A stretch of 64,000 nt of DNA from NCBI GenBank assembly GCA_026075535.2, contig AP026539.1, positions 6,882,001 to 6,946,000 on the forward strand, given 5' to 3'. This document shows, piece after piece, positions 34,491 through 45,902 of this stretch. Every line of letters begins with the position of its first letter. Within the stretch, counting starts at the first letter, position 1. The notes beneath the pieces were generated by a model. That model worked only from the letters and a program-made list of their open reading frames with translations. It had not been told where the DNA came from and made no database searches. Both the position numbers and the translations under genes were made by a program. The DNA is from Tricholoma matsutake. Taxonomy: Eukaryota > Basidiomycota > Agaricomycetes > Agaricales > Tricholomataceae.

Positions 34491-35626
34491 AAATGGTTTG
34501 TTAGAAAAATAGAAAGAAAAGAAAGAAGCATTACCTAGAGCCCAAATGATGCCTATCCTTTGAGCCCTCAGGCCTCAGGCCTCGTGTTCATGAGGGGTGC
34601 ATTGTCATGGCATTGTGGTGTCATGCCTCTCCCCCTCCTTTTGTCAAAACACTGCTGCCTATCCACCCCACAAGCAGAAGCTCGCAGCGGTGGTGGGTTG
34701 TCATCATCCTCCAGTGTCATCCATGCCAACCCCTGTTGTCATCATCCTTCCACCCACGATCCACCCCACAAGCACTCATGGGGTGGGGCAGCTGGCAGTG
34801 GTGTCATGATGGCATATCCAAAACCTAAAACAAAAAGAAAAAACTTGGTAAAATGAAACACCAAAGAAAGAAGAAAATACTTATGGCCCAAATGATGATA
34901 TGTGTCATTTGGGCTGTTTCGTCGCATCATTTCTTGGTGTCATTCCCCCTCCCCACTGCCATTAGCTCGTATGCATCAGCCTTCCCCCCTACAAGCAGTT
35001 GCTCATAGTGGAGGGGTCTGGTGCCATGGGCATTGTCATCTGGGTTTGGGTCTGGTGCTGGGTCACCATCATTGTCAGTTTCAGGGAAAAAAGGAAATGG
35101 AAAAACTTATGGCCCAGGACACATCGATGTCTCCTGGGCCCTCAATCATGCTCCCCTTCATTTTCCTCTCATCTTGTGTTGCCCTGGTGGACCCTGCTTT
35201 GCCATTCCATTGTCCCTATCGTCATGGTCATCATAGTCATTCCCATCCCCTCCCTGTCTCTCCCTGCTTCCACCCTGCAAGCAGCCACTCATGGAGGTGG
35301 TTTGGGATGCTGCTGTGGTTGTGCTTGCAGGTGTGGTAGGTGTTGTCTCAGCTCTGTTTGTCTTCCATTGTTGGGCCCCTTCCACCTGTGATCCACCCCA
35401 CGAGCAGTTGCTTGTGAGGCTGGGGGTGGGTGGTGTCTGGACCTGGCATGTATCTCGGCACCCTTAAACCCTGTTTTGATGTGGAGGAGGGGCATAGTGT
35501 GAGGGTCAGGTATGGGTTGTATGGGGTTGGGGCACATTGTTACTGCAAAGTTTCAACCTTAAAAAGAAAGAAACATAGTTAGTCATGTGATAAAAACAAG
35601 AAATAAAGAGAGAAAAAACTTACCAC

Positions 35627-36304
35627 TGTTAGAGTGACACCTACTATCTGCTAGCTAAGACCATGCAGGTTCTCTCTACAAGAAGGGGGCAGGATGTGCG
35701 CATGTGATGGGGAAATTGATGGTTTCGATGTGAGGGGTTATTAATAGAATAGTTGGTTGAGAAAGGTGTTTCGCACCACAAGTGTAGGTAGAATACCTAA
35801 GAGAACACAACTGGGGTCCCCTAGGTGTGTATTCAAGGTTTATATACTATGTTACATATATTGTACATTGTTGCTACTGACGTGCTCATGGGACCAGTTG
35901 TCCTGTTGGTAGTTGCAGAAGATCCGCAAGTACTGTTCGAGGGTTTGGTTGAGGCGTTCAGTCTGTCCATTGCCTTCTGGATGATAACCTGAAGTGAACT
36001 GGATTTTCATGTCCAGGGCTTGCCTGAGAAAGTGGAAGAAATGGGAAATGAACTTGGAACCCCGGTCGCAGGTGATGTGAGATGGAACACCGTGCTTGGA
36101 GAAGACATGCATGACAAATAGATTAGCAAGTTCTTGAGCCATGATTTTGTTTACTGTGGGGATGAAAATGCCCTGTTTGGAGAGTCGGTCTACAATGACT
36201 AGGATGGCAGTGTGTCCATTGGAGTGATTTGGAGCATTTTAGTGTATTTTGATGTAATAAAATAAAAATGAAATTTTATCAGGTAATGGGGCTGTTTCCT
36301 AACA
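35627..36304 (-). repeat. 3' LTR of gypsy A, carrying an integrase fragment
   Basis: It runs TGTTAGAGTG...TTTCCTAACA. Its two ends match the LTR at 55165-55565. A minus-strand polypurine tract (AAAAGGGGGG) abuts the inner end, so this is the 3' LTR of a minus-strand element. It is 678 bp against 401 bp in the partner. The extra middle (about 35885-36230) is a piece of gypsy integrase related to element C. The outer flank ACCAC (35622-35626) matches ACCAT at 55566-55570. Confidence 0.85.
35852..36142 (-). pseudogene. Gypsy integrase fragment inside the LTR of A
   Basis: The frame reads [49 protein letters not shown] and NYQQDNWSH, the integrase core around the second and third catalytic acids. 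Element C has the same stretch at about 43780-44050. It then runs into LTR sequence (EHVSSNNVQYM). A captured or recombined fragment is the simplest reading. Confidence 0.85.
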
Positions 36305-39061
36305 TTACCCCCCTTTTATGCCTCGACTTCCAGGGGAGAAAATATTGTATCTGTCCCCTCCATGAAATTTTGGTAAGGCTGGAATTTCATCCCCTCATAC
36401 ATCATTCTTACAATGTGACACAGAGCATTTGGATTATGTTTAAAGAATTGGGCAATCACATTACATGCTCGCTTACAATTCTCCTTGGGTTCCCACAAAT
36501 TATTTTTGTTGGTATAGTTCTTCCACTTTATTAAGAACTCCAATTTATTCCGTTGAAGACATGAGTCTAGTATTTCTTTGACTACATATTCTGGAGCACC
36601 TTCTACTCTTGTGGAGTGGTTTTTTGGCCAGGAATAGTGGGCAGGTGGTAGGGGCATAGATGGGAAATGTTAATCTAGGGATCAATCTTGAATGATCAAG
36701 GTAATTTTAGTAATACCACATTAGATGAAATTACTTTAGAGATTGTGTATGGGCCAACTTGTTTCTCTGTGAGTTTCCTAGAAGGTTGTGGAATATTAAG
36801 GTCCTTGGTACTTAGCCATACCAAGTCACCAACATTATACTCTGGAGTGGGAGCTCAAGTATGATCTGTGTGTCACATCATATCATCATGTGCTTTCATC
36901 AATGCTGCCTCCACTTCTTCCTGTACCTTTTGCATCTTACAAAGTCTTCTACCGGTTGTACCTTAACTTCCCTTTGGGGTTCTATTCCTATGTGAGGATG
37001 ATATCCATAATTAGGGAAGAAGGGTGACATGCGAGTAGCCAAATGGAATTTGTTATTGTGGGAAAATTTGGCAATTGCCAGCCATCGGTTTGTTGGTAGT
37101 TGACAAACATGCATAGGTACTGCTCCAACTCCTGGTTCAATCCTCTCTGTCTGCCCCTCAGTTTGCACATGATATGCTGTAGATAATTTAGTTTATATGT
37201 TATTCAATTCTTGCATAAATGCGGAAGCGAATTGTGGTCCGCGATTGGAGATAATGGTATCAGGTAATCCATGTAACTGCCATACCAGATTTAGGTAGAG
37301 GCACACCAAGCCCAATGATGAGGTTTCTGTAGTGGTAGGAATAATATGGACCTCCTTTGTGAAGTGGTTGCATACTATGAATATTGCATTGTACCCTTGA
37401 GCCTCAGGTAATCTGGTGATAAAATCCACAGATATATCTTGCCAGGGCACTTTTGGTATTGGGTTTGGCATTAACTTTCCTGCAGGTTTCTCTGGAAATT
37501 TCTTCCCCCTCATGCACGTATCGCATCCATCCACATACCCCAACACATATTTAGAAATTCTGGGCCACCAATAATTTCTCATTACTAATTCCAACATCTT
37601 CCATCTTCCTGGGTGTCTGCAGTTGGCATATTATGATGTAACCAGACAATCTCCCTTCGCAAATCCTGATCCTTTGGTACATACACCTTCCCTCGGAATA
37701 ACACCAACCTTGCTCCTCTGCCCATTCATCTCCTTTAATATCACCCTTCTTCTCTTCCTTCAGAGCTTTCACTGCTTCCACTACTTCATTGTCCATCTCC
37801 AAACATTGTCTAATTTTAGACAACATTTCCATTTCCGAGCTATGTCCTCCTCCACCCCCCTTTTGTGATTAATACGTCTGGATAATGCATCTGCTTTCCT
37901 CATTAAGCTTCCTGCTTTGTGGACCAAGTGAAAATTAAAATGCAACAGGAATAGCGCCTAATGCACTTGCTGGTGGTTTAGCTTTTTGGCTGACATGAAG
38001 TATTGCAGATTTTGATGATCCATCCAGATTTCAATCTGATGCATACATCCCTCCAAATAATATCTCCATGCCTCCAACACTTGTATTATACCCAACATCT
38101 CTTTGTCATGCACATCATAATTCCTCTCCACATCATTCAACTCTCGGGACAAATATGTGCAAGGATGCCATTTGTCATCTTCACACAGCATTGATAATAC
38201 CGCTCCAGTAGCAAAGTTGGATGCATCTGATTCCACTTGTAAGGGGCATGTGAAATCTACTGGGGCTAATGTTGGTCTCTCCACAAAATTTCTCTTCAAC
38301 TCCTTAAACACTGTCTGCTGCTGCTCCCCCCACCTCCACACTACTCCCTTTTGCATAAGGTTATGTAATGGTGCAGCAATTTTGGAAAAATTATGCACAA
38401 AGCAATGATAATAATTTGTGAGTCCCAAGAAGGCTTGAACCTCCTTAATGCAGGTGGGTGCAGGCCAGTCAGTGATTACCTGTACCTTGATCAGGTCCAT
38501 CTTAATTCTGTCAGGGCTGATCAATAATCCTAGGAACTTGATCTCGCTTGCACTGAATACACACTTCTCCGGTTTCAAAAATAGAATGTTCTCTGCTAAT
38601 CTCCATAACACCTCCTGCACTATTGCCTCATAATTTTCTCCATCCTCCATAAATATCAGAATGTGATCAATGCATATTATTACCACACTTTTATCAATTA
38701 CATCCTTGAAAATGTTGTTCATCATATTTTGGAAAGTCGGGGGACTATTGGTCATCCCAAAAAACATGACAAGTGGCTTGAAGGATCCTCGATATGTGGC
38801 AAATGCAACCTTCAACTCATCTCCTTTCCTAATTCATATGTTATTGTATCCCCATCATAGATCCAATTTTGTGAAGACTTTGGCTTTTCCCACCTTGTCA
38901 ATTATTTCTGAAATCAAGGGTAGGGGTTACACATTCTTCACTGTCCACTAGTTCAGATACCTATAATCTGTACACATCCTCTTTCTCTGATCTTTCTTTG
39001 GCACAAAGAATATTGGTGATGTCTGTGGCAATTTCGAAGGTTGTATATATCTCTTGCATAG
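36305..39061 (-). mobile_element. Gypsy A internal region: RT, RNase H, integrase, chromodomain (decayed)
   Basis: Reading leftward: an RT N-terminal trace near 38830-39050; RT with FGMTNSPPTFQNMMNNIF and RNase H with VESDASNFATGAVLS in the frame at 38815-37958; the integrase zinc-binding region and core at 37597-37193 (DISVDFITRLP); a further integrase fragment at 37168-36899; and a chromodomain at 36657-36316 (EYVVKEILDSC, EFLIKWKNY, NLWEPKENC). The catalytic RT box reads CIDHILIF where YLDDILIF is expected. Frame changes and stops separate the parts. Element B's 3' LTR abuts at 39062. Confidence 0.88.
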
Positions 39062-39271
39062 TGTAAGTACATGCTCTATGAGACACGCACTTCACTGAAA
39101 CTGTTGACCAGAGTATAAACAGGCAAGAAAAGTGGTTTTTAATAAGAAAAGAGCTCTAGTGATAAAAGGTGATGGTGATGGTCAGTGTCTGTGTCCATTC
39201 TATCAGATATGGCCGAGGATATAATCCGAGGCCAATAGTAAATAAGTGTAAATAAACATAACATCATTACA
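39062..39271 (-). repeat. 3' LTR of gypsy B
   Basis: It has termini TGTAAGTAC...CATCATTACA, 210 bp, followed by a C-run that on the minus strand is a polypurine tract (GGGGGGGGGAGGG). It stands between A's RT and B's chromodomain/integrase. I found no matching 5' LTR near 54900-55160, so that end of B seems lost or strongly changed. Confidence 0.7.
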
Positions 39272-40570
39272 CCCTCCCCCCCCCTGAAAAATTAAAAATC
39301 CCCCCTGAAAGAAAAAGATAGGTAAAAAAAGGCACAAGCATGGGTGCATCAAAAACCTGTTGGGGAAAAGCTACTGGTCGGCCAGTGAAGGAAAGGTGCC
39401 TACTGCAACTTTTGTCTTCCCAGCCAACCAGACATCCAGCGCCTCACAGTCTTGAACCTCACATCCCAGCAGCCATCAATCTTCTTCCAGACCGTAACCT
39501 TGCTAGCACACCAGGTATTGCATCCCCCTTCCCCTCTTTCGCTCTTCCAGAATATGCTCAATGTAGTACTCATCTTTGCCTTCAAGCATGACAGGGTCTG
39601 GCTTCTCCAGTTCCCATGCTGGAAATAATTCAGGGTCGTTCTCCTTGAAGGGTAACACTTGAGATGTGTGGAAAGTGGGAAACAACCTAGGGTTGTTCAG
39701 CATGTCCACTGTAATAGTTGAAACCTCTGGCACAGTTTGTGTCACCATGTATGGTCCATCATATCGGGGCATAAATTTTGTGACCTGCTTTTCATCCTTA
39801 GCTTTGTAGTCTTGGCACCTGTGAAGCATTGACAACACCACATGGTGACCTTCAAAAGGAAAATCATTAGAACGATGCACATCAGCTGAGAGGGACTGTG
39901 AAATTTTAGCCCTCAGCATGTTATCCTGGGCTTCCATCACATCCAGCCACAAATATTCGATAACCTCTGACACGCAAATGTCTTCAACTTCCCCATCTGG
40001 CAACTGTATTAATGGTGGGATCACGCGAGGACTCCGGCCCATTTGCAGTTGGAAGGGTGAGAAACCTGTCGACCCATTAATAGTGTTCATTATATCGAAA
40101 CACACCTGAGGGAGCACCCTCTGCCATCCACATTGATTATGCTCTACATGGAAGCACAGGCACTGGTTAATAGTCTTGTTAGACCTCTCGCTTGCCCTGT
40201 CTGTTTGAGGATGGTACGCAGATGACATCTTTAGCTTGACTCCTGTCAGTTTGTGTAACACATTCCAAAATTTTGAAATAAAAAGCTTGTCTTGATCTGA
40301 CACAATCTCCTTTGGCAAACCATTTTCACAATACCAATTGTTGAAGAAGATAACTGCCATCTCTTCAGCCATGATGTCTGTCCACATAGCCACAAGTCTG
40401 ATGTTGCTGTTGAGCCTGTCAGTGAATGTAACAATGCAGTTGCATCCATTGTCTTCTGGCAAGGGACCAATGAAATCAATAGCCATGGAATCTCCCCGCT
40501 GGTCGGGCACCAGTAACAGATATAGTGGGCCCATTGGTTTCTTCATCATTGGCTTATTCCTTTGGCAGTC
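39272..40570 (-). pseudogene. Gypsy B integrase C-terminal part and chromodomain
   Basis: The frame (40597 to 39503) reads DCQRNKPMMKKPMGPLYL, the core MAIDFIGPLPEDNG, NNWYCENGLPKEIVSDQDKL, KMSSAYHPQTDRASERSNKT, then a C-terminal domain and a chromodomain start (YYIEHILEERKRGRGMQYLV). The chromodomain frame breaks near 39503. The rest of B's integrase is 9 kb away at 49628-49849, separated by element X1 plus gypsy C. Confidence 0.88.
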
Positions 40571-41165
40571 CATTGATAGGTCCACCTTGTCATTCAAGCT
40601 CAGAAAATCACATCTACGATCATCGTCGAAGCTCTATGAACCCATACAAACCTCTATGAACCCATGCGAACCCCTCTGAAGCTCTACGATGCTCTACAAA
40701 GCTCTACAAAGTCACAAGAATACTTCAAAATCCTTTGCAATGCTTCAAAACTCTTTGCGACACCTCGAAATTCTTTGTATGCCTTTGGCTGCTATAGTAC
40801 AACTGCTCCAACCTTCAGACAGCTCGGGATATACACTTGGAGCATTGTTGATGAGTTACAAACCAGTATCGAGCAATATCGCAGCGATATTGGCCTTCAA
40901 ACAAGTCTGATATTTCCTCGACCGACTTCGAAAATCATCGAACATCGCAAATTGACATCGGACACTATATTGCCATCTGAATAATTATCGCACACATGCC
41001 AGACATATTCCCTACCATTGTCGAACAATATCACACTGATATCAGGCCACGAACGAAGTCCGAAGAATCTTCAAAAATCTTCGAAAAACATCGAACCTTG
41101 AAAAACATTGTCGGACACAGTATTTCCTGTTCAAATGATCTTCGGACACATGCTGGACACATGGG

Positions 41166-41862
41166 TGTTAAGAACTGATCTGAAAGGGCTCGTCGGAATC
41201 CGGTCGGACCTGGCAGGTGTTTGAGAGTGGAAGATTGTTGGGTCATAGTGGATTATGCAGATGGGTAACAAAAAGGACTTGGCTTCAGCTTGTAAGAAGC
41301 TGCGCCCTTCACCTCGTCTGGTGTCCTAATTTCAGGTAGAGGTTTTAGAGATAGGAGCAGGAGAGTGCGGGTAAATGTGGGAAGGAGTACGGAGGGACTT
41401 AGGTTAAGTTCAGATGAGACTAGAACTTCAGAGGGGAACTAGAGGTTGAGTCGAATGGAGTTCAGACTCTTAGAGGTCAGGAGTTGGAGTACAAGGAGGT
41501 TTTAGATTGACAGGGTAAAGTCGAGTCTATGTCGATATACGAACTGAGGAATACAAAGCGAAACTAACTAAGCTTAAATACTAGAGTCCGGAACAAGAGC
41601 AGAACGGAAACAGAAACTGCGGCAGTGTCTCAACTGCGTAGATAAATTGCCTAGTGGAGGCCGCACAGGAATCTGTAGTCGAATTTGCAAAACTAGACCA
41701 CAGCCTTGGAAGGCAGCTGTGGTTGCTGTACATGGTGGCCTGGTGCACAGCAGTGTGGGCAGTGCAAGGGGGCTGGAACGAAGGCAGTAGGAGTTGAGTT
41801 AGGAAAAGTGGAAAAGATCGGAAGGTTGTGGGTTCCGAGTGGGCGAGGAATGGATTGTGACA
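41166..41862 (-). repeat. 3' LTR of gypsy C
   Basis: 697 bp, same length as the other LTR. The minus-strand polypurine tract AAGGGGGAAA lies just inside (about 41865-41876). Differences between the two LTRs are mainly transitions, many at CpG sites. Confidence 0.95.
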
Positions 41863-41994
41863 GTATTTCCCCCTTAGTGCCAAGCCTATGAGGCACGTGA
41901 AGGTTCGAGTCCAAATGAGGAAGTTGGTTGACTCCCGAATGCGGCAATTGGTTGAAAAATTTTGTTGTTTTCCTTCTTCCATCACCTATACAAA

Positions 41995-42805
41995 ATGTCC
42001 CCCCCAGCAGGCTCCGCTCAACTGAAATTGGCCGCAATGAAGGCTCAGTATGAACAGAGGGAGCAGGAGATGAAAGAACAGATGGAGCGGGAGGTGAGAG
42101 AATTGGAGGAGGCGGCAAGGGAGGAGGAAAGTCAGGCGCAGGAGGCGCAGAAGGCATCAGAGGAGGCTGCGAAGGCAGAGGAGGCGCGCCAGGCAGTGGT
42201 GTGGAAAAAAGAGGCTTCGGCTGCAAAACACGTGGAGAAGAAGTGGGCGGCTGTGGCTGCAGGTTTGGAGGATGAGGCCAAGGGGAGCAAGTCCCCAAAG
42301 AAGAAGAAGATTGCCACATCAAGGGTGCAGGTGGGGTCAGAAGAATTGGCGAGTCCGGTGCGGGTGGAGGCTGCCTTGCCCTGCAAAAGGTGTGTAGTTG
42401 GTTTTCTTTCAATGTTTTCAGACTGACAAGTGGCTTAGGTGCCAATATCAAAAATTTTCATGCTTCAAGATGGGTGCGAAGGGACGTGTGTGCGATAACT
42501 GCACACACGTTAAGCACAAGTGCGAGGAGGTCGTGTGGGAGGGGCAGGAGGCCCCAACAGTAAGAAAAGCGAGGTCTGGAGCAGGAACAGCGGGCCCGCC
42601 GGAAAACAGCAGAGAAGTGGTGGAGCTGCTATGGCAGCTGGTGAAGGTGGTGAGGAAAGGGTTTGGGGAGGTGGCGACAGTGGTGAGGGAGTCAATGGAG
42701 GAGATCTGGGATGCAATGGACCCAGAGTGGGAGGCGGACAAAAGTATCGAGGGGGAGAGTGACGAGGACAAGGAGGAAGTGGAGCAGGCAGTACGAGAGT
42801 CCTGA
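41995..42805 (+). CDS. Antisense ORF in gypsy C: coiled coil plus Zn2Cys6-like cluster
   Basis: It reads on the strand opposite to gag-pol, between the integrase end and the 3' LTR. The first part, from ATG 41995, is a charged coiled coil (residues about 20-85, rich in Glu, Lys and Ala: EQREQEMKEQMEREVREL) with a basic KSPKKKKIA patch. It reaches CKRC and then loses frame (stop 42424-42426). A second open frame ending at 42805 carries TDKWLRC, SCFKMGAKGRVC and DNCTHVKHKCE, then an acidic tail. Skipping the 28 bases 42393-42420 (GTAG...TTTCAG) joins them to C-X2-C-X6-C ... C-X2-C-X6-C, the spacing of fungal Zn2Cys6 domains. The segment is shorter than normal introns here, so it is unproven. 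Function unknown; a DNA-binding regulator is a guess. Confidence 0.5.
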
Positions 42806-43242
42806 TGGGAAAGGCGTGGGATCTGCCAGTCTGGAGACGACTGGGCGGGATTCCAAAGACATTTGGAAAAAAGGCAGGCAGACAATGTGGAGGAGGGCGA
42901 GGGTGAGGAAGAGGAGGATGAAGGTGGAGAAGCGGAGGAAGGTGGTGAAGTTGGAGAAGAGGATGACGAAGATGGAGAGGGAGAAGTGGAGGTAGTGTAG
43001 GGATCCGGTCGGATCGAAAAATTCTTTTTTCAATAAAGTTTGTTCTGAGTTCGGACTGAGTGAATAAGTAACGTGAATTGTCTTTAAGTGGGTAACGGTC
43101 CAATTTTCTGTGGGTAGCGGGTGTGAAAATCCGCAAGGAGTTCTTGGGCATGGTCAAGTTCCATAACAGGTAGCCAGGAAGTCTCTTCATCGGTTCCCTG
43201 GTAACCTTCCCATTGGACGAGGTAGAGAATCTTGCAGTGACG

Positions 43243-45902
43243 TCAGTTGTTGACTTTGGAGTCGAGGACTTCGGCAATCTCATATTCGAGCTCGTCATTG
43301 ATGGTGATTGGAGGAGGTGGAGGTTGTACTTGATTTGGAATTGTGTTTGGGGAGTGTATCTCTAGTTGAGAGACATGGAAAATAGGGTGAATAGCCCGCA
43401 TGTGATCCGGGAGCCACAGGGTGACTGAGTGAGTTCCCGGGCGGGCGATGATTTCAAAAGGACCGTGGTTCTTTTCAGAGAGTTTCTTGGAGGGATGGGT
43501 GGTGCAGATATTTTCCGCAGTGACATAAGCGAAATCACCAATGTCAAAGTCAGGTGCGGGTGCCTGATGTTTATCTGCAGGACCTTGATAACGTTCTTGA
43601 GCGGCCGCAAGTTGTTTCTGAAGTTCCTGGTGAAGGTCATCTAAATCGACGACGAATTCACGGGCATGCTGTGAAGCTAAGTCGTGCTCTGGAAAGACAG
43701 AAATGTTTGGGTGGTAACCTTTATTGGCAAAGAAAGGTGATATGCCTGTAGAGGCGGAAGGAGCATTGTTGTAGGCAAATTCACCCAAGGGCAAGAGGTG
43801 AGACCAGTCGTCCTGCTGATAGTTGCAGAAGATCCGGAGGTACTGTTCCAAGGTCTGGTTAAGTTGTTCTGTCTGACCATCACCTTGTGGATGATAACCG
43901 GAAGTGAAGTGGATCCGCATGTCAAGTGCTTTTCTGAGAGAGCAGAAAAAATGAGAGACGAACTCGGATCCCCGGTCGCAAGTGACATGCGACAGAACAC
44001 CATGCTTGGAGAAGACGTGGAGGACAAACAGGTTGGCTAGTTCTTGGGCTGTGATTTCATTGACAGTTGGAATGAAGATGCCCTGTTTGGTGAGGCGGTC
44101 AATGATGACTAGGATAGCAGTGTGACCAGCAGAGTCGGGTAGTTGTTCAATGAAATCCATGGAGATGGAATTCCAAGGTCGTTCCAGAACTGGAAGTTGC
44201 TTTAGGAACCCGTAGGGCCTGTGTCGAGGCGATTTGGATCGTTTGCAAGTCGTACAGGATTTGCAGAATTCCTGGATGAAGGTGCGGAGGTTTGGCCAGA
44301 CATATTCCCGGTGGACAAGCTGCTGGGTTTTGTTTTGTCCGAAGTGGCCAGAGAGGATATGATCATGTTTGTATTGGAGGACTTTGAGGCAGAGATCTGC
44401 AACGTCCGGAACATAAATCTGGTCGAAGTGGCGGAGAAGTCCTGCCTCATCTATGGTCCAGTTGGGGTCAACAGGTGTTGGGAGATGAATGGAAGATATA
44501 GGGTCAAGGGGAAGAGAGGTGCGGATGTCGTTGTGGAGTTTCTCAATGTCCATGATTACTGCTTGTTGAAGGATGGGTGTGGTGAGATAAGTGGCGTGGA
44601 GGGAAGAGGAGAGTTGTTCCTGTGTGAATACAGGTTGGAAGTTGGTCGGGTTTACAGAGGTGAAGTCGCTATTTCCCCCTTTGCAATAGACATCCCAACG
44701 TCTAGTGAGTGCGTCTGGCTTGGCCCCTAGTTTCCCGGGGCAGAAGCGGATGACAAGATTGAACTGGGAAAGGTACTCAGACCAACAGGCCTGGCGGCAG
44801 GTGAGCAACTTGGTATTGCTGAAGTACTCAAGATTTTTGTGGTCCGTGACCACATCAACTGGGTTTGCGGAACCCCCAAAGTACTGCCTCCAGTGTTTGA
44901 AGGCTTCGAAAATGGCCAAGAGTTCCTTGTCATGTGTGTCATAATTTAGTTCAGCAGGATTGAAGGAGCGGGAATGAAAAGCGACCAGATGGATTTCTCC
45001 ATCCGCAGTGTAAACCAAAAGGATAGCAGCTAGGGCATAGTCGGAAGCATCCATTTCAAGTACCATTTGTGAGTTGGGTACCCATTGGGTTAAGACGGGT
45101 GCATGAGTGAATTCTTGTTTGAGCCTCTCAAAGGCATTGCGGCACTTCTTGTTGAAGTCCCAAGGTGCAGATTTCCGCATCAAGTGGGTAAGTGGGATGA
45201 CAATGTCTGAATAACCATTAATGAAACGGTGGTAAAAATTGCAGAAGCCTAAGAAGGATTGGATGTCCTTAACTTTCCTAGGCTCAGGCCAGTCGAGCAT
45301 GGTTTTGACTTTATCCTCGGACATCCGAAGTCCATCCAGTGAAAGGATGAAACCTAAATATTCAATGGTGTCTTTGTGGAACTCACATTTCTGTGGGGAG
45401 GCATAAAGTCCATTTTTCTGGAGACGGCGGAGGACTTCTTTAACGTGAGTCCCATTCTGGGACTTGTCATCTGAATAGATCAGGATGTCGTTGAGGTACA
45501 CGATGACACAAACATCCAGCATGTTGCTGAAGATGTTGTTCATAAAACGCTGGAACACTGCGGGTGCATTAGTGAGTCCAAAGGGAACCACCAACCACTC
45601 GAAGGATCTGTAGCGGGTGCAGAAAGTAGTTTTCCATTCATCACCATCCACGATGCGGACTAGGTGATAAGCATGCCGCAAGTCTATCTTGGTGAACAAG
45701 TGGGCTTTTTGGGGAGAGTCAAGGAGGTCAGAAATGAGAGGAAGGGGATAGCGGTCTTTCTTCGTAAGACGATTGAGTCCTCGGTAGTCGACACAAAGTC
45801 GGAGGCTACCGTCCTTCTTCTTGACAAAAAGTATAGGAGCTCCATGTGGAGACTTAGGAGGACGGATGAAGCCTGAGCGGACGTTTTCGTCAACGAAGAC
45901 TC
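43243..45902 (-). pseudogene. Gypsy C pol: RT, RNase H, integrase
   Basis: After a TGA at 45901-45903 the frame runs on through RT ([35 protein letters not shown]), RNase H ([34 protein letters not shown]), the HHCC zinc-binding region ([26 protein letters not shown]), the integrase core ([43 protein letters not shown]) and a C-terminal domain ending near EVLDSKVNN. The RT box is [11 protein letters not shown] instead of [11 protein letters not shown], so the first catalytic Asp of YxDD is Asn, a G-to-A change. Otherwise it is one long open frame of over 800 residues. No full chromodomain was seen. Confidence 0.93.

Larger units (their letters stand above)
32291..35430. repeat. Dispersed degenerate repeat, seven copies of a 35-40 bp core
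   Basis: A core close to ATCCACCCCACAAGCAG followed by a short spacer, CTCRYAG and GGTGGGG occurs at 32291-32328, 32426-32459, 34661-34700, 34758-34789, 34985-35020, 35271-35300 and 35391-35430. All copies have the same orientation. Spacing varies from about 60 to 350 bp apart from the gap filled by the foldback and the polypurine tract. It may be a decayed tandem array or the body of one low-complexity element. No known family is recognised. Confidence 0.55.

Noticed and set aside
34163..34531. Pro/Leu/Ser-rich and Glu/Arg-rich frames on both strands
   Set aside because: Translations of the polypurine tract, not genes.
42510..43298. 262-codon Pro-rich minus-strand frame downstream of gypsy C pol
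   Set aside because: It mirrors the antisense coiled-coil/zinc-cluster ORF; its Pro/Ser/Leu composition is what the complement of Glu/Lys/Ala/Gly codons gives, and no chromodomain or known motif is present.
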